This document shows, piece after piece, positions 25,304 through 33,820 of a DNA stretch of 64,000 nucleotides. This stretch comes from QHXW01 sp035297145 (GTDB lineage: Bacteria; Acidobacteriota; Terriglobia; Bryobacterales; Bryobacteraceae). The translations under genes and the position numbers were made by a program. The stretch spans positions 1-64,000 of the forward strand of contig DATGZN010000046.1 in the NCBI GenBank assembly GCA_035297145.1, read 5' to 3'. Numbering within the stretch: the stretch's first letter is position 1; each line of letters opens with the position of its first letter. Below the pieces are notes generated by a model, which searched no databases, was not told the DNA's origin, and saw only the letters and a list, made by a program, of their open reading frames with translations.

Positions 25304-25867
25304 TTGAGAAATCTAAGGTTTGCACCCATTCTCGGATTGGTTCTGTCGGTAACCGCCTCAGCTCAAAGTAACGGAAAGGTCGGCGTTATCAATCTGCAAG
25401 CCGCCATCGCTGGCTGTAAAGACGGCCAGAAGGCCGCGAACGATCTGCAGCAGCAGTTTGCACCCAAGAAAGCCGATCTGGAAAAGCGCCAGGCCGATCT
25501 CCAGCAGCTCCAGGAAAAGCTCGGCAAAGCCACTGCCGACGATGCGCGTGCCCGCCTGTCCCGTGAGATCGACCAGAAAACCAAGTCGGTCAATCGTGAC
25601 ACGGAGGACGCCCGGGCCGAGCTCGACCAGGAAGAACAGAAGATTGTGAACGAGTTGGGCGGCAAGATCATGGCCCTGAGCGAAAAGTACGCTAAGGAGC
25701 ACGGCTACACCTGGGTCGTGGACGTCAGCGGCCAGCAGACTCCTGTAGTTTACTTTTCTGAATCGATCGATATCACCAAAGATGTCATCGACTTATACGA
25801 CAAGGGTGCGCCTGCTGCGAGTAAACCTGTAGTACCAGCGCCTAAACCGGCGGTACCGCCGAAGTAA
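25304..25867 (+). CDS. OmpH/Skp-family periplasmic chaperone, second copy
   Basis: The 187-residue protein is a close paralogue of the preceding one: GKVGVINLQAAIAGCKDGQ, coiled-coil ADLEKRQADLQQLQEKLG through AELDQEEQKIVNELGG, then YAKEHGYTWVVDVS, ending in a Pro/Ala-rich tail. It begins with TTG at 25304, 11 bp after the first copy's stop, with GAGGAA upstream. The shared blocks indicate a tandem duplication; the divergence is moderate, so it is not recent. Confidence 0.86.
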   Translation: MRNLRFAPILGLVLSVTASAQSNGKVGVINLQAAIAGCKDGQKAANDLQQQFAPKKADLEKRQADLQQLQEKLGKATADDARARLSREIDQKTKSVNRDTEDARAELDQEEQKIVNELGGKIMALSEKYAKEHGYTWVVDVSGQQTPVVYFSESIDITKDVIDLYDKGAPAASKPVVPAPKPAVPPK

Positions 25868-25925
25868 CCGAACCGTCACGCCGTCCGTCGGGTAGGGTGT
25901 AAGCTAGAGCTTTCGGAGGTGCGCC

Positions 25926-26690
25926 GTGAAGTCGATTCAAGCACTTGCAGCCGTACTCGCTCTTGCTGCATGTAGTTTTGCGCAGCACTCAAACTCTGGA
26001 TCCGGCCATGCGGCTGTTTCCAGGCCAGCGCCGGCCCCCAGGGTCCAGTCGGCGGCGCCCGCCACTTCTGGCACACACATGGTCTATCCATCCGCGGGCG
26101 TGACGTATCCCGCCACCGGGGTTAATCCGAATCCGTTTTCTATCACGAATCCCGGTTTTGCAAATAGCTTAGGCGCGACGGTCAGCGGAAACTACGGTGG
26201 GCACAATGGCTATCGGCGGTTTCGGCCCGCAACCGCATACCCCTACGCCTATCCGTTGTTGATCGGCGGTTACGGCGACTACGGGTATGGCGGCTATCCC
26301 GATTCCGGTTACGCAGACAACGGGTATCAAGGCGGTTATGCGACGGACCCACCAGCAGGGCCCCAGGTCATCATCAATCAGAACTTCGTTCCCGAGCACG
26401 CCAATCCTGTAATGCGCGATTATTCCGGAGATTCTTCGGGAGTCCAGGTTTACGATGCGCCAGGGCGCGCGCCGATGGATAACTCGACTGACGATGGGAC
26501 CAACTATTATCTCATTGCCTTCAAGGATCACTCGATTTACTCAGCCTTTGCGTACTGGGTGGACGGCGATACTCTGCACTACGTGACGCCGCAGCGCGTG
26601 CACAACCAGGTCTCGATGGCGCTGGTGGATCGCGGGCTTACCGAAAAGTTGAACCGCGGCCGCAACATGCCGGTTAAGTTGCCGAATTAG
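25926..26690 (+). CDS. Secreted Gly/Tyr-rich protein, possible lipoprotein
   Basis: No family recognised. The GTG start at 25926 has GGAGG 6 bp upstream. The N-terminus has a signal with LAAC (lipobox-like) followed by SFAQ, so either lipoprotein or ordinary export is possible. The middle is Pro/Ser and then Gly/Tyr-rich (GGYGDYGYGGYPDSGY). The last ~70 residues are a compact domain (NYYLIAFKDHSIYSAFAYWV, LHYVTPQRVHNQVSMALVDR) seen at the end of several secreted proteins. Its 3' end overlaps the convergent NUDIX gene by 17 bp. Confidence 0.65.
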   Translation: MKSIQALAAVLALAACSFAQHSNSGSGHAAVSRPAPAPRVQSAAPATSGTHMVYPSAGVTYPATGVNPNPFSITNPGFANSLGATVSGNYGGHNGYRRFRPATAYPYAYPLLIGGYGDYGYGGYPDSGYADNGYQGGYATDPPAGPQVIINQNFVPEHANPVMRDYSGDSSGVQVYDAPGRAPMDNSTDDGTNYYLIAFKDHSIYSAFAYWVDGDTLHYVTPQRVHNQVSMALVDRGLTEKLNRGRNMPVKLPN

Positions 26691-27069
26691 ACCCGGCTAG
26701 AGCGCGCACGAAATCCACATCCCCCTCCAGGAAATCGTACTCCGGGAGCCGGTCGCGCTTTTCCCAGTGCAGGTCGTGATACTCGCGATTTTGGATCTCT
26801 CCACTGAAACGCGTGACGCCAAAAAAAATCAGGCGAATGGGTGAACGGCCGGGATACTGGAATTCATAATCGGCGATGCACCCACCGATTTCGGCATTAA
26901 GCCCCAATTCTTCTTCGAGTTCCCGCGCGAGCGCAGCGGCGGGCGCCTCGCCGGGCTCGACCTTACCGCCAGGGAACTCCCATTTGAGGGCATGCCATTT
27001 GCCGGGCTTGCGCTGACCGACCAGCACCCGCCCGCCGCGCTCGATGACGGCCGCAACCACAATCTGCAT
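26674..27069 (-). CDS. MutT-like NUDIX hydrolase
   Basis: The protein begins MQIVVAAVIERGGRVLVGQR and contains the full NUDIX box GGKVEPGEAPAAALARELEE followed by ELG, and WEFPGGK upstream, typical of MutT/NudG-type (8-oxo-)dNTP hydrolases. I chose the start at 27069 by family; ATGs at 27084 and 27120 would add up to 17 residues, and the last would overlap the divergent scaffold gene. About 131 residues, normal for MutT. Confidence 0.86.
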   Translation of the reverse strand: MQIVVAAVIERGGRVLVGQRKPGKWHALKWEFPGGKVEPGEAPAAALARELEEELGLNAEIGGCIADYEFQYPGRSPIRLIFFGVTRFSGEIQNREYHDLHWEKRDRLPEYDFLEGDVDFVRALAGSNSAT

Positions 27070-27093
27070 AAAATATTGGAGCATACTCCCGCT

Positions 27094-27444
27094 ATGTACA
27101 GCCAGCGCCTGTTGGAGCATTTTCAGAATCCGCGCAACGTAGGAGAACTGGCGCCACCGGCCGTAACGGTTGAGGTGAGCAATCCGGCGTGCGGCGACAT
27201 TCTGCGGCTATCGGTGCGGTTCGAGGGCGACGTGGTGGCGGAAGTCCGCTACAAGACGCGCGGGTGCACGGCATCGATTGCGGCAGGCTCAGCGCTGACC
27301 GAATGGATGGTAGGCAAGACGCGCGCGGAGCTGGCGCGGATCACGGCGGCCATGGTCGAGGAAGCGGTCGGCGGACTTGAGCCTGAGTCAAAACACGCGG
27401 CGGTGCTCTCCGTGGATGGGGTACGCGCGCTACTAAAACGATAA
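27094..27444 (+). CDS. IscU/NifU-like Fe-S scaffold protein lacking the third cysteine
   Basis: The 116-residue protein aligns with the IscU/SufU fold: YSQRLLEHFQNPRNVGEL, SNPACGDILRL (Cys33, Asp35), TRGCTASIAAGSALTEWM (Cys58) and a C-terminal ESKHAAVLSVDGVRALL. The third ligand cysteine of IscU (HCSVL) is replaced: here the sequence reads HAAVL with Ala102 at that position. Cluster assembly on the usual three-Cys site should therefore be altered or lost. No iscS or suf genes are nearby. ATG chosen at 27094 by family alignment. Confidence 0.8.
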   Translation: MYSQRLLEHFQNPRNVGELAPPAVTVEVSNPACGDILRLSVRFEGDVVAEVRYKTRGCTASIAAGSALTEWMVGKTRAELARITAAMVEEAVGGLEPESKHAAVLSVDGVRALLKR

Positions 27445-27495
27445 TTAGAATGAACTTCCGGTTTTTGTCTGCGTCTTAGATCCAGGAGGACCGGG

Positions 27496-29931
27496 ATGTT
27501 TGACAACCTAACGCAAGACGTTTCGTACGCGTGGCGTACGTTGCGCAAGAGCCCGGGTTTTACGGGGGCGGTGATCTTCTCGGTCGCCCTAGGGATTGCT
27601 GCCAATACCACGGTTTTCAGCATCGTGAATGCGGTCTTGCTGGGATCGCTTCCGGTGCGGCAACCCGCCAGGCTGGTCAATTTCTCCGAGGGCAATTCGT
27701 TTTCGTACCCCGATTACCTCGACTACCGCAACCAGACCAAGGACGTGTTTGAAGGGGTGTGTGCGAATTTAGTGCTGGTGCCGGCGAGCTTGGGCGGGGT
27801 GGCCGAACCGGAGCGGATTTGGGGACAGTTGACCTCGGGTAATTACTTCGCTGTGGTAGGCGTGAAACCAGCGTTAGGCCGGGGCTTCGTGCCGGAAGAG
27901 GATCAGGTTCCCGATAGAGACCCAGTAGTTGTATTGAGCTACGGTTTATGGAGGCGCCGTTTTGGCGCCGATCCCGCGATTGTCGGCAGGGCCGTTATCC
28001 TCAACAATCTGCGCTACACGGTGGTGGGCGTGGCGCCGGCCGGATTTCACGGCGCGGCGCGGGCGATTGTGCCTGAATTCTGGGTGCCGCTCGCTATGGC
28101 GAGCGAGATGATGCCGGACCTAGCGAAAGAACAGAATCAGCGCGACTCGTCATGGCTGATGCTGGACGCACGTCTGAAGGCGGGTGTGAGCCGGGAACGC
28201 GCGCTGGCGGCAGTCAACGTGGTGAAGAAGCGTCTGGATGCGGCTTATCGCAAGACCGAAAAGAATCCCACTCCGATTACCCTGAGCGTTGCCGGCGGTT
28301 TCCCTGGAGGCGCCAGCGGCTTCGTGTTTGGCTTGATGGCTACCCTCATGATTGTGGTCGGGCTGGTGTTGCTGATCGCTTGCGCCAACGTGGCGAATCT
28401 GCTGCTGGCGCGGGCTTCGGCGCGCCAGAAAGAAATCGGGATTCGCCTGGCAATCGGCGCGAGCCGTGCCAGATTGATCAGGCAATTGCTGACCGAGAGC
28501 ATCCTGTTGTCGTCTTTGGGCGCGGCGGCGGGCTTTCTGCTGGCAGTGGCGGCCATCCGGCCCATAGCGCGCTTCGAACTGCCGCTGCCCTTACCGATCG
28601 GGTTCGACTTCACGCCCGATCTGCGGGTATTTGCGTTTACGGCGGTGCTATCGGTGGTAACCGGCATCGTGTTCGGCCTGGCGCCGGCGCTGCGCGCCAC
28701 ACGGCCCGACCTGGTGGCGACGTTAAAGGATCAAGGCGGGGCCGTCAGCAGTTTTCGCCGGTTCGGGATGCGGAATGTGCTGGTGGTGACGCAAGTGGCG
28801 CTGTGTCTTGTGCTGCTGGTGGGGTCCAGCCTTTTTCTGCGGAGCTTGGGGAACGCATCGTCGATCGATCTGGGCATGCGGACCGACAACCTCCTGATGA
28901 TGGGATTCGATCCCAAGTTGCATCATTACTCGCCGGACAAAACACGGCTGTTCCTGACGGAATTGCGCGCGGGGGTGACGGCTTTGCCCGGTGTGAAATC
29001 GGTGAGCTACCTGGACATTGTTCCGCTGCTCAGCATTGGAAGCCACACTGAGAACGTCCAGGCCGAAGACGGGAAACGCGGCACGGAGCCGAGCCGCGCT
29101 GATGTATTCAGCGTTGGTACGGACTTCTTCGAAACCATGGGGATTCCTTTGCTGCGCGGGCAAGCGTTCCATTCGCCGCTTGGCACGGCGCCGGTTGCGA
29201 TTGTCAATGAAACGCTGGCGAAGCAGTTATTCCCGCATGAACAGACCATTGGGCGCGTGCTGCGCATGGCCGACAAAACTTACGCAGTTGTGGGGATCGC
29301 GAAGAACTCCAAGTCGAACTACTTCGGTGAAGGGCCGGAGAGCATCATTTATGTGCCTCTGGAGCAGCATCCGGAAGACGTCATGAGTTTCATTGGGATT
29401 TCCATCCTGGTGAAAACGGCGGGCAATCCGCGGGCCATGACCCGCGCGGTGCGGGCGCAGATAGCGGCGCTCGATCCGAACCTCGCCGTATTCGGAGTGC
29501 AGACGATGCAGGAGCACGCGGAAAAATCGATGTTGGTTCCGAGACTGAGCGCGGTGCTGCTGGGTGTGTTCGGGGCGGTAGGACTGGTGCTGGCCACGAT
29601 CGGGTTGTACGGAGTGCTCAGTTATTCCGTGCGGCGGCGGACGCATGAGATCGGGATCCGCATGGCCCTGGGGGCGAGCGCGAGAGGCGTTCTGCGGATG
29701 GTGGCCCAGCAGGGAATGTTGCTGGCCGGCGTTGGGCTCGCCATTGGCCTCGCGATTTCATTCGGTGTCTGGCGTTTCGCGGCCAGCCTGCTTTACGGCA
29801 TCAGCGCGACCGACGGCGTTACGTTCATCGGCGTTCCGGTGTTGTTGATGGCGGTGGCGTTCGTAGCCACGATGTTGCCGGCGCGCAGAGCGTCACGAGT
29901 GGACCCGATGGACGCGCTGCGATATGAATAA
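27496..29931 (+). CDS. ADOP-type ABC transporter permease
   Basis: The 811-residue protein has the layout of acidobacterial duplicated orphan permeases: N-terminal DVSYAWRTLRKSPGFTGAV, a first membrane span, a MacB-like periplasmic domain (SGNYFAVVGVKPALGRGF), an FtsX unit of three spans (NVANLLLARASARQKEIGIR), a second periplasmic domain and a second FtsX unit ending SRVDPMDALRYE. The second unit repeats the (E/H)IGIRxALGA motif. No ATPase gene is adjacent, as usual for the family. CAGGAGG precedes the ATG. Substrate unknown. Confidence 0.94.
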   Translation: MFDNLTQDVSYAWRTLRKSPGFTGAVIFSVALGIAANTTVFSIVNAVLLGSLPVRQPARLVNFSEGNSFSYPDYLDYRNQTKDVFEGVCANLVLVPASLGGVAEPERIWGQLTSGNYFAVVGVKPALGRGFVPEEDQVPDRDPVVVLSYGLWRRRFGADPAIVGRAVILNNLRYTVVGVAPAGFHGAARAIVPEFWVPLAMASEMMPDLAKEQNQRDSSWLMLDARLKAGVSRERALAAVNVVKKRLDAAYRKTEKNPTPITLSVAGGFPGGASGFVFGLMATLMIVVGLVLLIACANVANLLLARASARQKEIGIRLAIGASRARLIRQLLTESILLSSLGAAAGFLLAVAAIRPIARFELPLPLPIGFDFTPDLRVFAFTAVLSVVTGIVFGLAPALRATRPDLVATLKDQGGAVSSFRRFGMRNVLVVTQVALCLVLLVGSSLFLRSLGNASSIDLGMRTDNLLMMGFDPKLHHYSPDKTRLFLTELRAGVTALPGVKSVSYLDIVPLLSIGSHTENVQAEDGKRGTEPSRADVFSVGTDFFETMGIPLLRGQAFHSPLGTAPVAIVNETLAKQLFPHEQTIGRVLRMADKTYAVVGIAKNSKSNYFGEGPESIIYVPLEQHPEDVMSFIGISILVKTAGNPRAMTRAVRAQIAALDPNLAVFGVQTMQEHAEKSMLVPRLSAVLLGVFGAVGLVLATIGLYGVLSYSVRRRTHEIGIRMALGASARGVLRMVAQQGMLLAGVGLAIGLAISFGVWRFAASLLYGISATDGVTFIGVPVLLMAVAFVATMLPARRASRVDPMDALRYE

Positions 29932-29938
29932 GGCAATT

Positions 29939-30028
29939 GGGCCGAGCGTGCTCGGCCCCTACGACGCGCCCGGCCACGAACCCGAAAGGCCGCAGGTACC
30001 CGCAAACGGCGCGTGTCCCTGCGCTACA
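29939..30028. repeat. Composite hairpin repeat between permease and peptidase genes
   Basis: It starts with the perfect hairpin GGGCCGAGC-GT-GCTCGGCCC followed by CTAC, then runs into the right half-element found at 4386 and 18682 (GCCGCAGGTACCCGCAAAC, GCGCTACA). The last bases supply the stop codon of the convergent M28 peptidase gene. Two repeat families therefore adjoin here. Confidence 0.6.
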
Positions 30029-31706
30029 TGCCTGACAAGGATTCGGACTTTGGCCAGGGTTTCGGAAGCTCCTTGCGCGGAAGCATCTCGGGCCGGTTCG
30101 CGGCGTCATACACCACCGTCGCGATCACCTCGGCGGCCTGCATGAGATCCGGGCCCTGGATGTGATCGAACGTGTCCATATCCGAGTGGTGGGTCAGGGT
30201 CCCGTAGTCGAGAGGGTCCTGAATGAACTGGAATCCCGGTAGTCCGACGGCATCGAACGACAGGTGATCGGTGCCGCCCGTGTTGCGGATCGACACGGTG
30301 CTCACGCCCTGATCTTTGAACGCCGAGAGCCAGCCATCGAACACCGGGCGCATGGCGTCATTCCCCTGCAGATAGACGCCGCGGATCTTACCGCTGCCGT
30401 TGTCCAGATTTAAGTAACCCGCGAGCCTGGCATGCTGCTCCGTCAACTTCATGGTTTCCGGATCGCCAAAGTGCTCTTTCACGTATGCCTTCGAACCCAG
30501 CAAGCCCTCTTCCTCGCCGCTCCAGAGCGCCAGCCGTACGGTACGGTCGAGCTTCAGGTTCAGCGTTTTGAGGATGCGCATCACTTCGATCATCACTGCG
30601 CTGCCCGCGCCGTTATCCGTTGCGCCCGTACCGGTGTGCCAGGAATCGAAGTGCCCGCCGATCATGATCAACTCGTCTTTCTTCGCGCCGCCAGGAATCT
30701 CACCGACGATGTTGTACGCATCCTGGTTGTCTTTCGAAATCTCGGCATCGAGTTCCACCTGAACCTTCACCGGAACCTTCCGATCGATCAGCCGCACCAA
30801 GCGGTTGTGCTGTTCCTGGGTTACGACGAAGGTGGGGACCGCAAGCGTGTCTTTCGCGTCGTACGGGCCGGCGGCTTCGGCGAATAGCAGGCCGTCGTGC
30901 GCCCGCTGGTCACTATTGAGGATCGCGACCACACCTTCGTCTTTGAAGAATTTCGCGCGCTTCGCCGATAGCGCCTCACGCTTCTTTCTGAGCTGCTCGC
31001 GCACCCACGGAGGCAGGCTGGCATTGAACTGCATCAGCTCCTGCAAGTCATCGGTGTCGGGAAACTTCAGATTCTTGAGGTCCAGGGGAGTTTTCACAAC
31101 CGGCGCGGGGGCCTCGGCCAGCTCGATCAATTCCTGGGCCGTGTAGCGTTGGAACAGGGGCTTGGCCGGCGGAGCGACACGCCGGACGGTCGAGAGCAGA
31201 ACAATTTTCCCCTTCAGCTTTCCCTTCCATTCCGCCGTGAACTTGTCGAGCTCTTCCGCAGCCTTCGCGGGATCCAGCACACGGCGTCCGCTGCCGTAAC
31301 GCGCCAGAATAACCTCACCGGTCTTGATCCCGTGAGTCGTGTCGGACCACGCCAAGGGCGCGGCGACCAGGGGCGAATAGCGCGGCTCCAGCATCTCTAC
31401 CGACGCTTTTTTCAAAGACCAACTGCGGCCCGGTGTGCCCCACTTCTCCAAGTGAGCATTGTCAATGCCGTAACCCTGTAGACGTTTCACCGCCCAATCG
31501 GCCGCCTCCCGCCACTCCGCACTCAGGGTGAGGCGCGGACCGTACTGATCGGTGAGATATTCCAACGTTTCCATTAGCTGGGAATTCTCGAAGGCTTCGG
31601 TTTTGATGCGGCCGACCACTGCAAGATCGCTGCGATCGCGATCCTGCGCACACAGCGGGAGCCAAAAAGAAGCTACGGCGATTACGCCGAGAAGCAGGTT
31701 TCGCAT
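30024..31706 (-). CDS. Secreted M28-family metallopeptidase
   Basis: After a signal peptide (LLLGVIAVASFWLPLCAQ) the 560-residue protein has a PA-like insertion and the M28 zinc domain. Metal and catalytic motifs are GGHFDSWHTGTGATDNGAG, LWSGEEEGLLGS, GYLNLDNGSG and LTHHSDMDTFDHI, giving all five ligands of a di-zinc aminopeptidase. It probably trims peptides in the periplasm or outside. The stop codon lies in a repeat. Confidence 0.9.
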   Translation of the reverse strand: MRNLLLGVIAVASFWLPLCAQDRDRSDLAVVGRIKTEAFENSQLMETLEYLTDQYGPRLTLSAEWREAADWAVKRLQGYGIDNAHLEKWGTPGRSWSLKKASVEMLEPRYSPLVAAPLAWSDTTHGIKTGEVILARYGSGRRVLDPAKAAEELDKFTAEWKGKLKGKIVLLSTVRRVAPPAKPLFQRYTAQELIELAEAPAPVVKTPLDLKNLKFPDTDDLQELMQFNASLPPWVREQLRKKREALSAKRAKFFKDEGVVAILNSDQRAHDGLLFAEAAGPYDAKDTLAVPTFVVTQEQHNRLVRLIDRKVPVKVQVELDAEISKDNQDAYNIVGEIPGGAKKDELIMIGGHFDSWHTGTGATDNGAGSAVMIEVMRILKTLNLKLDRTVRLALWSGEEEGLLGSKAYVKEHFGDPETMKLTEQHARLAGYLNLDNGSGKIRGVYLQGNDAMRPVFDGWLSAFKDQGVSTVSIRNTGGTDHLSFDAVGLPGFQFIQDPLDYGTLTHHSDMDTFDHIQGPDLMQAAEVIATVVYDAANRPEMLPRKELPKPWPKSESLSGM

Positions 31707-31745
31707 TCGGGAATTATACGCCTGCGCCCAGGGCTAAAAACCAAT

Positions 31746-33677
31746 TCACTCTTCATCGTGCTGCGCGGCCAATTTGGTTACGACGGTCAGATCTTCGAGC
31801 GTGGTGACGTCGCCGACTACCGTGTTCGAGGTGACGATCTCGCGCAGGAGGCGGCGCATGATTTTTCCGCTACGAGTTTTGGGAAGCGCTTCGGTGAAGC
31901 GGATCTGCTCGGGTTTAGCGAAGCTGCCGATCTCGTGGGCTACCCACAAGCGTAGATCCTGGGCGAGCTGCTCAGTGTCCCACTTGCCTTCCTTCAGCGT
32001 TACGAAGCACACCATGGCCTGGCCGGTGATCTCGTGCGGTTTGCCGACGACGGCCGCTTCAGCAACCGCGGGATGGCGAACCAGCGCGGATTCGAGTTCC
32101 ATGGTGCTCAGGCGGTGGCCGCTGACGTTCATGACGTCATCGACGCGGCCCAACACCCAGTAATAGCCGTCGGCGTCACGGCGGGCGGCATCGCCGGTGA
32201 GATAGGCGCCGGGAATGCGCTCCCAATACTGCTGTTTGTAACGCTCGGGATCGTGCCAGATGGTGCGCAACATGCTGGGCCAGGGGCGGCGGATGATCAG
32301 GAGGCCTTCCTGGTTGGCTCCGACGGGTACGCCTTGGAAGTCCACAACCTCGGGAAGAATGCCGGGCAGCGGGAGCGTGCCGGAGCCTGGTTTTAGCGGC
32401 ACGGCACCGGGGATGGGCGAGATCATGATGGCGCCGGTTTCAGTCTGCCACCAGGTATCGACGATGGGGCAGCGCTCTTTTCCGATGGTCTTGTAGTACC
32501 ACTCCCAGGCTGCGGGATTGATCGGTTCTCCGACCGAACCAAGCAGGCGCAGGCTGGAGAGATCGTGCGCGTTGGGCCACTGATCGCCCATGCGGACAAA
32601 GGCGCGGATGGCGGTGGGGGAAGTGTAGAGAATGTTGACGCGATATTTTTCGACCAGGCGCCAGAAGCGGTCGGGCTGCGGGAAATCGGGCGCGCCTTCG
32701 TACATGACACTGGTCGCGCCGGCGGCAAGCGGGCCGTAGACGATGTAGCTGTGGCCGGTGACCCAACCGATATCGGCGGTGCACCAGTAGGTGTCTTCTT
32801 CGTGGAGATCGAAGACCCACTTCATGGTCATGGTGGCTTGCAGCAGGTAGCCGCCGGTCGAGTGCACGATGCCTTTCGGCTTGCCGGTGGTGCCGGAGGT
32901 GTAGAGCACGAAGAGCGGGGTTTCGGAGTCGAGCGGCACAGCATCACAGGTTTCGGCGGCCTTCTCATCCAGCTCATGCCACCAGGAATCGCGGCCGGTT
33001 TGCATGACGACCTCTGCACCGGTGCGGCGATAGACAATGACGTCGCGCACCGTGGGACAGTCGGCCAGCGCTTCATCCACAGCAGGTTTGAGTTTGACTT
33101 CCTTGCCGCGCCGCCAGCCGCCATCGGCGGTGATGACGACCTGGGCTTCGAGGTCTTGGATGCGCGCCTTGAGAGCTTCGGCCGAAAATCCGCCGAACAC
33201 CACGCTATGAATGATGCCGAGCCGCGCGCAGGCTAGCAGAGCAATGGGAAGCTCCGGGATCATGGGCATGTAGATGATGGCACGATCGCCGGTCTTGAGG
33301 CCGCGCGATTTCAGGACGCTGGCGAAGCGCGATACCAGACGGTGCAGCTCCTGGTAGGTGATCATGCGCTGATCGCCGGGCTCGCCTTCCCAGAGAATTG
33401 CGACTTTGTTTTTGCGCGGCGTGGAGAGATGGCGGTCGATGCAGTTGTACGAGACGTTGGTTTTGCCGCCGACGAACCATTTCACGAACGGCGGATTCCA
33501 CTCGAAGGCTTTGGACCACTTCTCGAACCAGAACAGCTCTTTTTCCGCGAGCTCGCCCCAGAATTCAGCGGGCTGCTCCTCGGCGCGCTTGTAGAGTGCG
33601 CGATAGGCGTCCATGCCCTTCACGTTGGCGCGCTCAACGAATTCCCGACTTGGGGGGTAAGTGCGATCCTCGGCCAT
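31746..33677 (-). CDS. acs: Acetyl-CoA synthetase (AMP-forming)
   Basis: The 643-residue enzyme turns acetate, ATP and CoA into acetyl-CoA. Motifs are VLYTSGTTGKPKGIVHSTGG (P-loop), DTWWQTETGAIM, YLTGDAARRDADGYYWVLGR with the hinge region and TRSGKIMRR with the lysine that is acetylated for control in other bacteria. Length is normal. An AcuC-type deacetylase gene, which can reactivate Acs, lies about 16 kb away at 49960. No partner gene is adjacent. Confidence 0.96.
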   Translation of the reverse strand: MAEDRTYPPSREFVERANVKGMDAYRALYKRAEEQPAEFWGELAEKELFWFEKWSKAFEWNPPFVKWFVGGKTNVSYNCIDRHLSTPRKNKVAILWEGEPGDQRMITYQELHRLVSRFASVLKSRGLKTGDRAIIYMPMIPELPIALLACARLGIIHSVVFGGFSAEALKARIQDLEAQVVITADGGWRRGKEVKLKPAVDEALADCPTVRDVIVYRRTGAEVVMQTGRDSWWHELDEKAAETCDAVPLDSETPLFVLYTSGTTGKPKGIVHSTGGYLLQATMTMKWVFDLHEEDTYWCTADIGWVTGHSYIVYGPLAAGATSVMYEGAPDFPQPDRFWRLVEKYRVNILYTSPTAIRAFVRMGDQWPNAHDLSSLRLLGSVGEPINPAAWEWYYKTIGKERCPIVDTWWQTETGAIMISPIPGAVPLKPGSGTLPLPGILPEVVDFQGVPVGANQEGLLIIRRPWPSMLRTIWHDPERYKQQYWERIPGAYLTGDAARRDADGYYWVLGRVDDVMNVSGHRLSTMELESALVRHPAVAEAAVVGKPHEITGQAMVCFVTLKEGKWDTEQLAQDLRLWVAHEIGSFAKPEQIRFTEALPKTRSGKIMRRLLREIVTSNTVVGDVTTLEDLTVVTKLAAQHDEE

Positions 33678-33772
33678 AGGGAGAATGGTAACAGAGGAGA
33701 GCAGTGTTAGGACGAAATCGGCAATCGAGGTCTCCGTCCCTAAGTTCCTATGTTCCCCATCTAAAAAGGAAA

Positions 33773-33797
33773 GGGCCGAGCAGTGCTCCGCCCCTAC
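33773..33797. repeat. Hairpin repeat before acs, CCCCTAC-type
   Basis: GGGCCGAGCA and TGCTCCGCCC pair with one mismatch around a single base and are followed by CCTAC. It is almost the same as the hairpin at 29939. It lies downstream of the PEP-CTERM stop (33821) and upstream of acs. Confidence 0.55.
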
Positions 33798-33820
33798 AGC
33801 ATTCTTGTGAAGGAGAGTCG

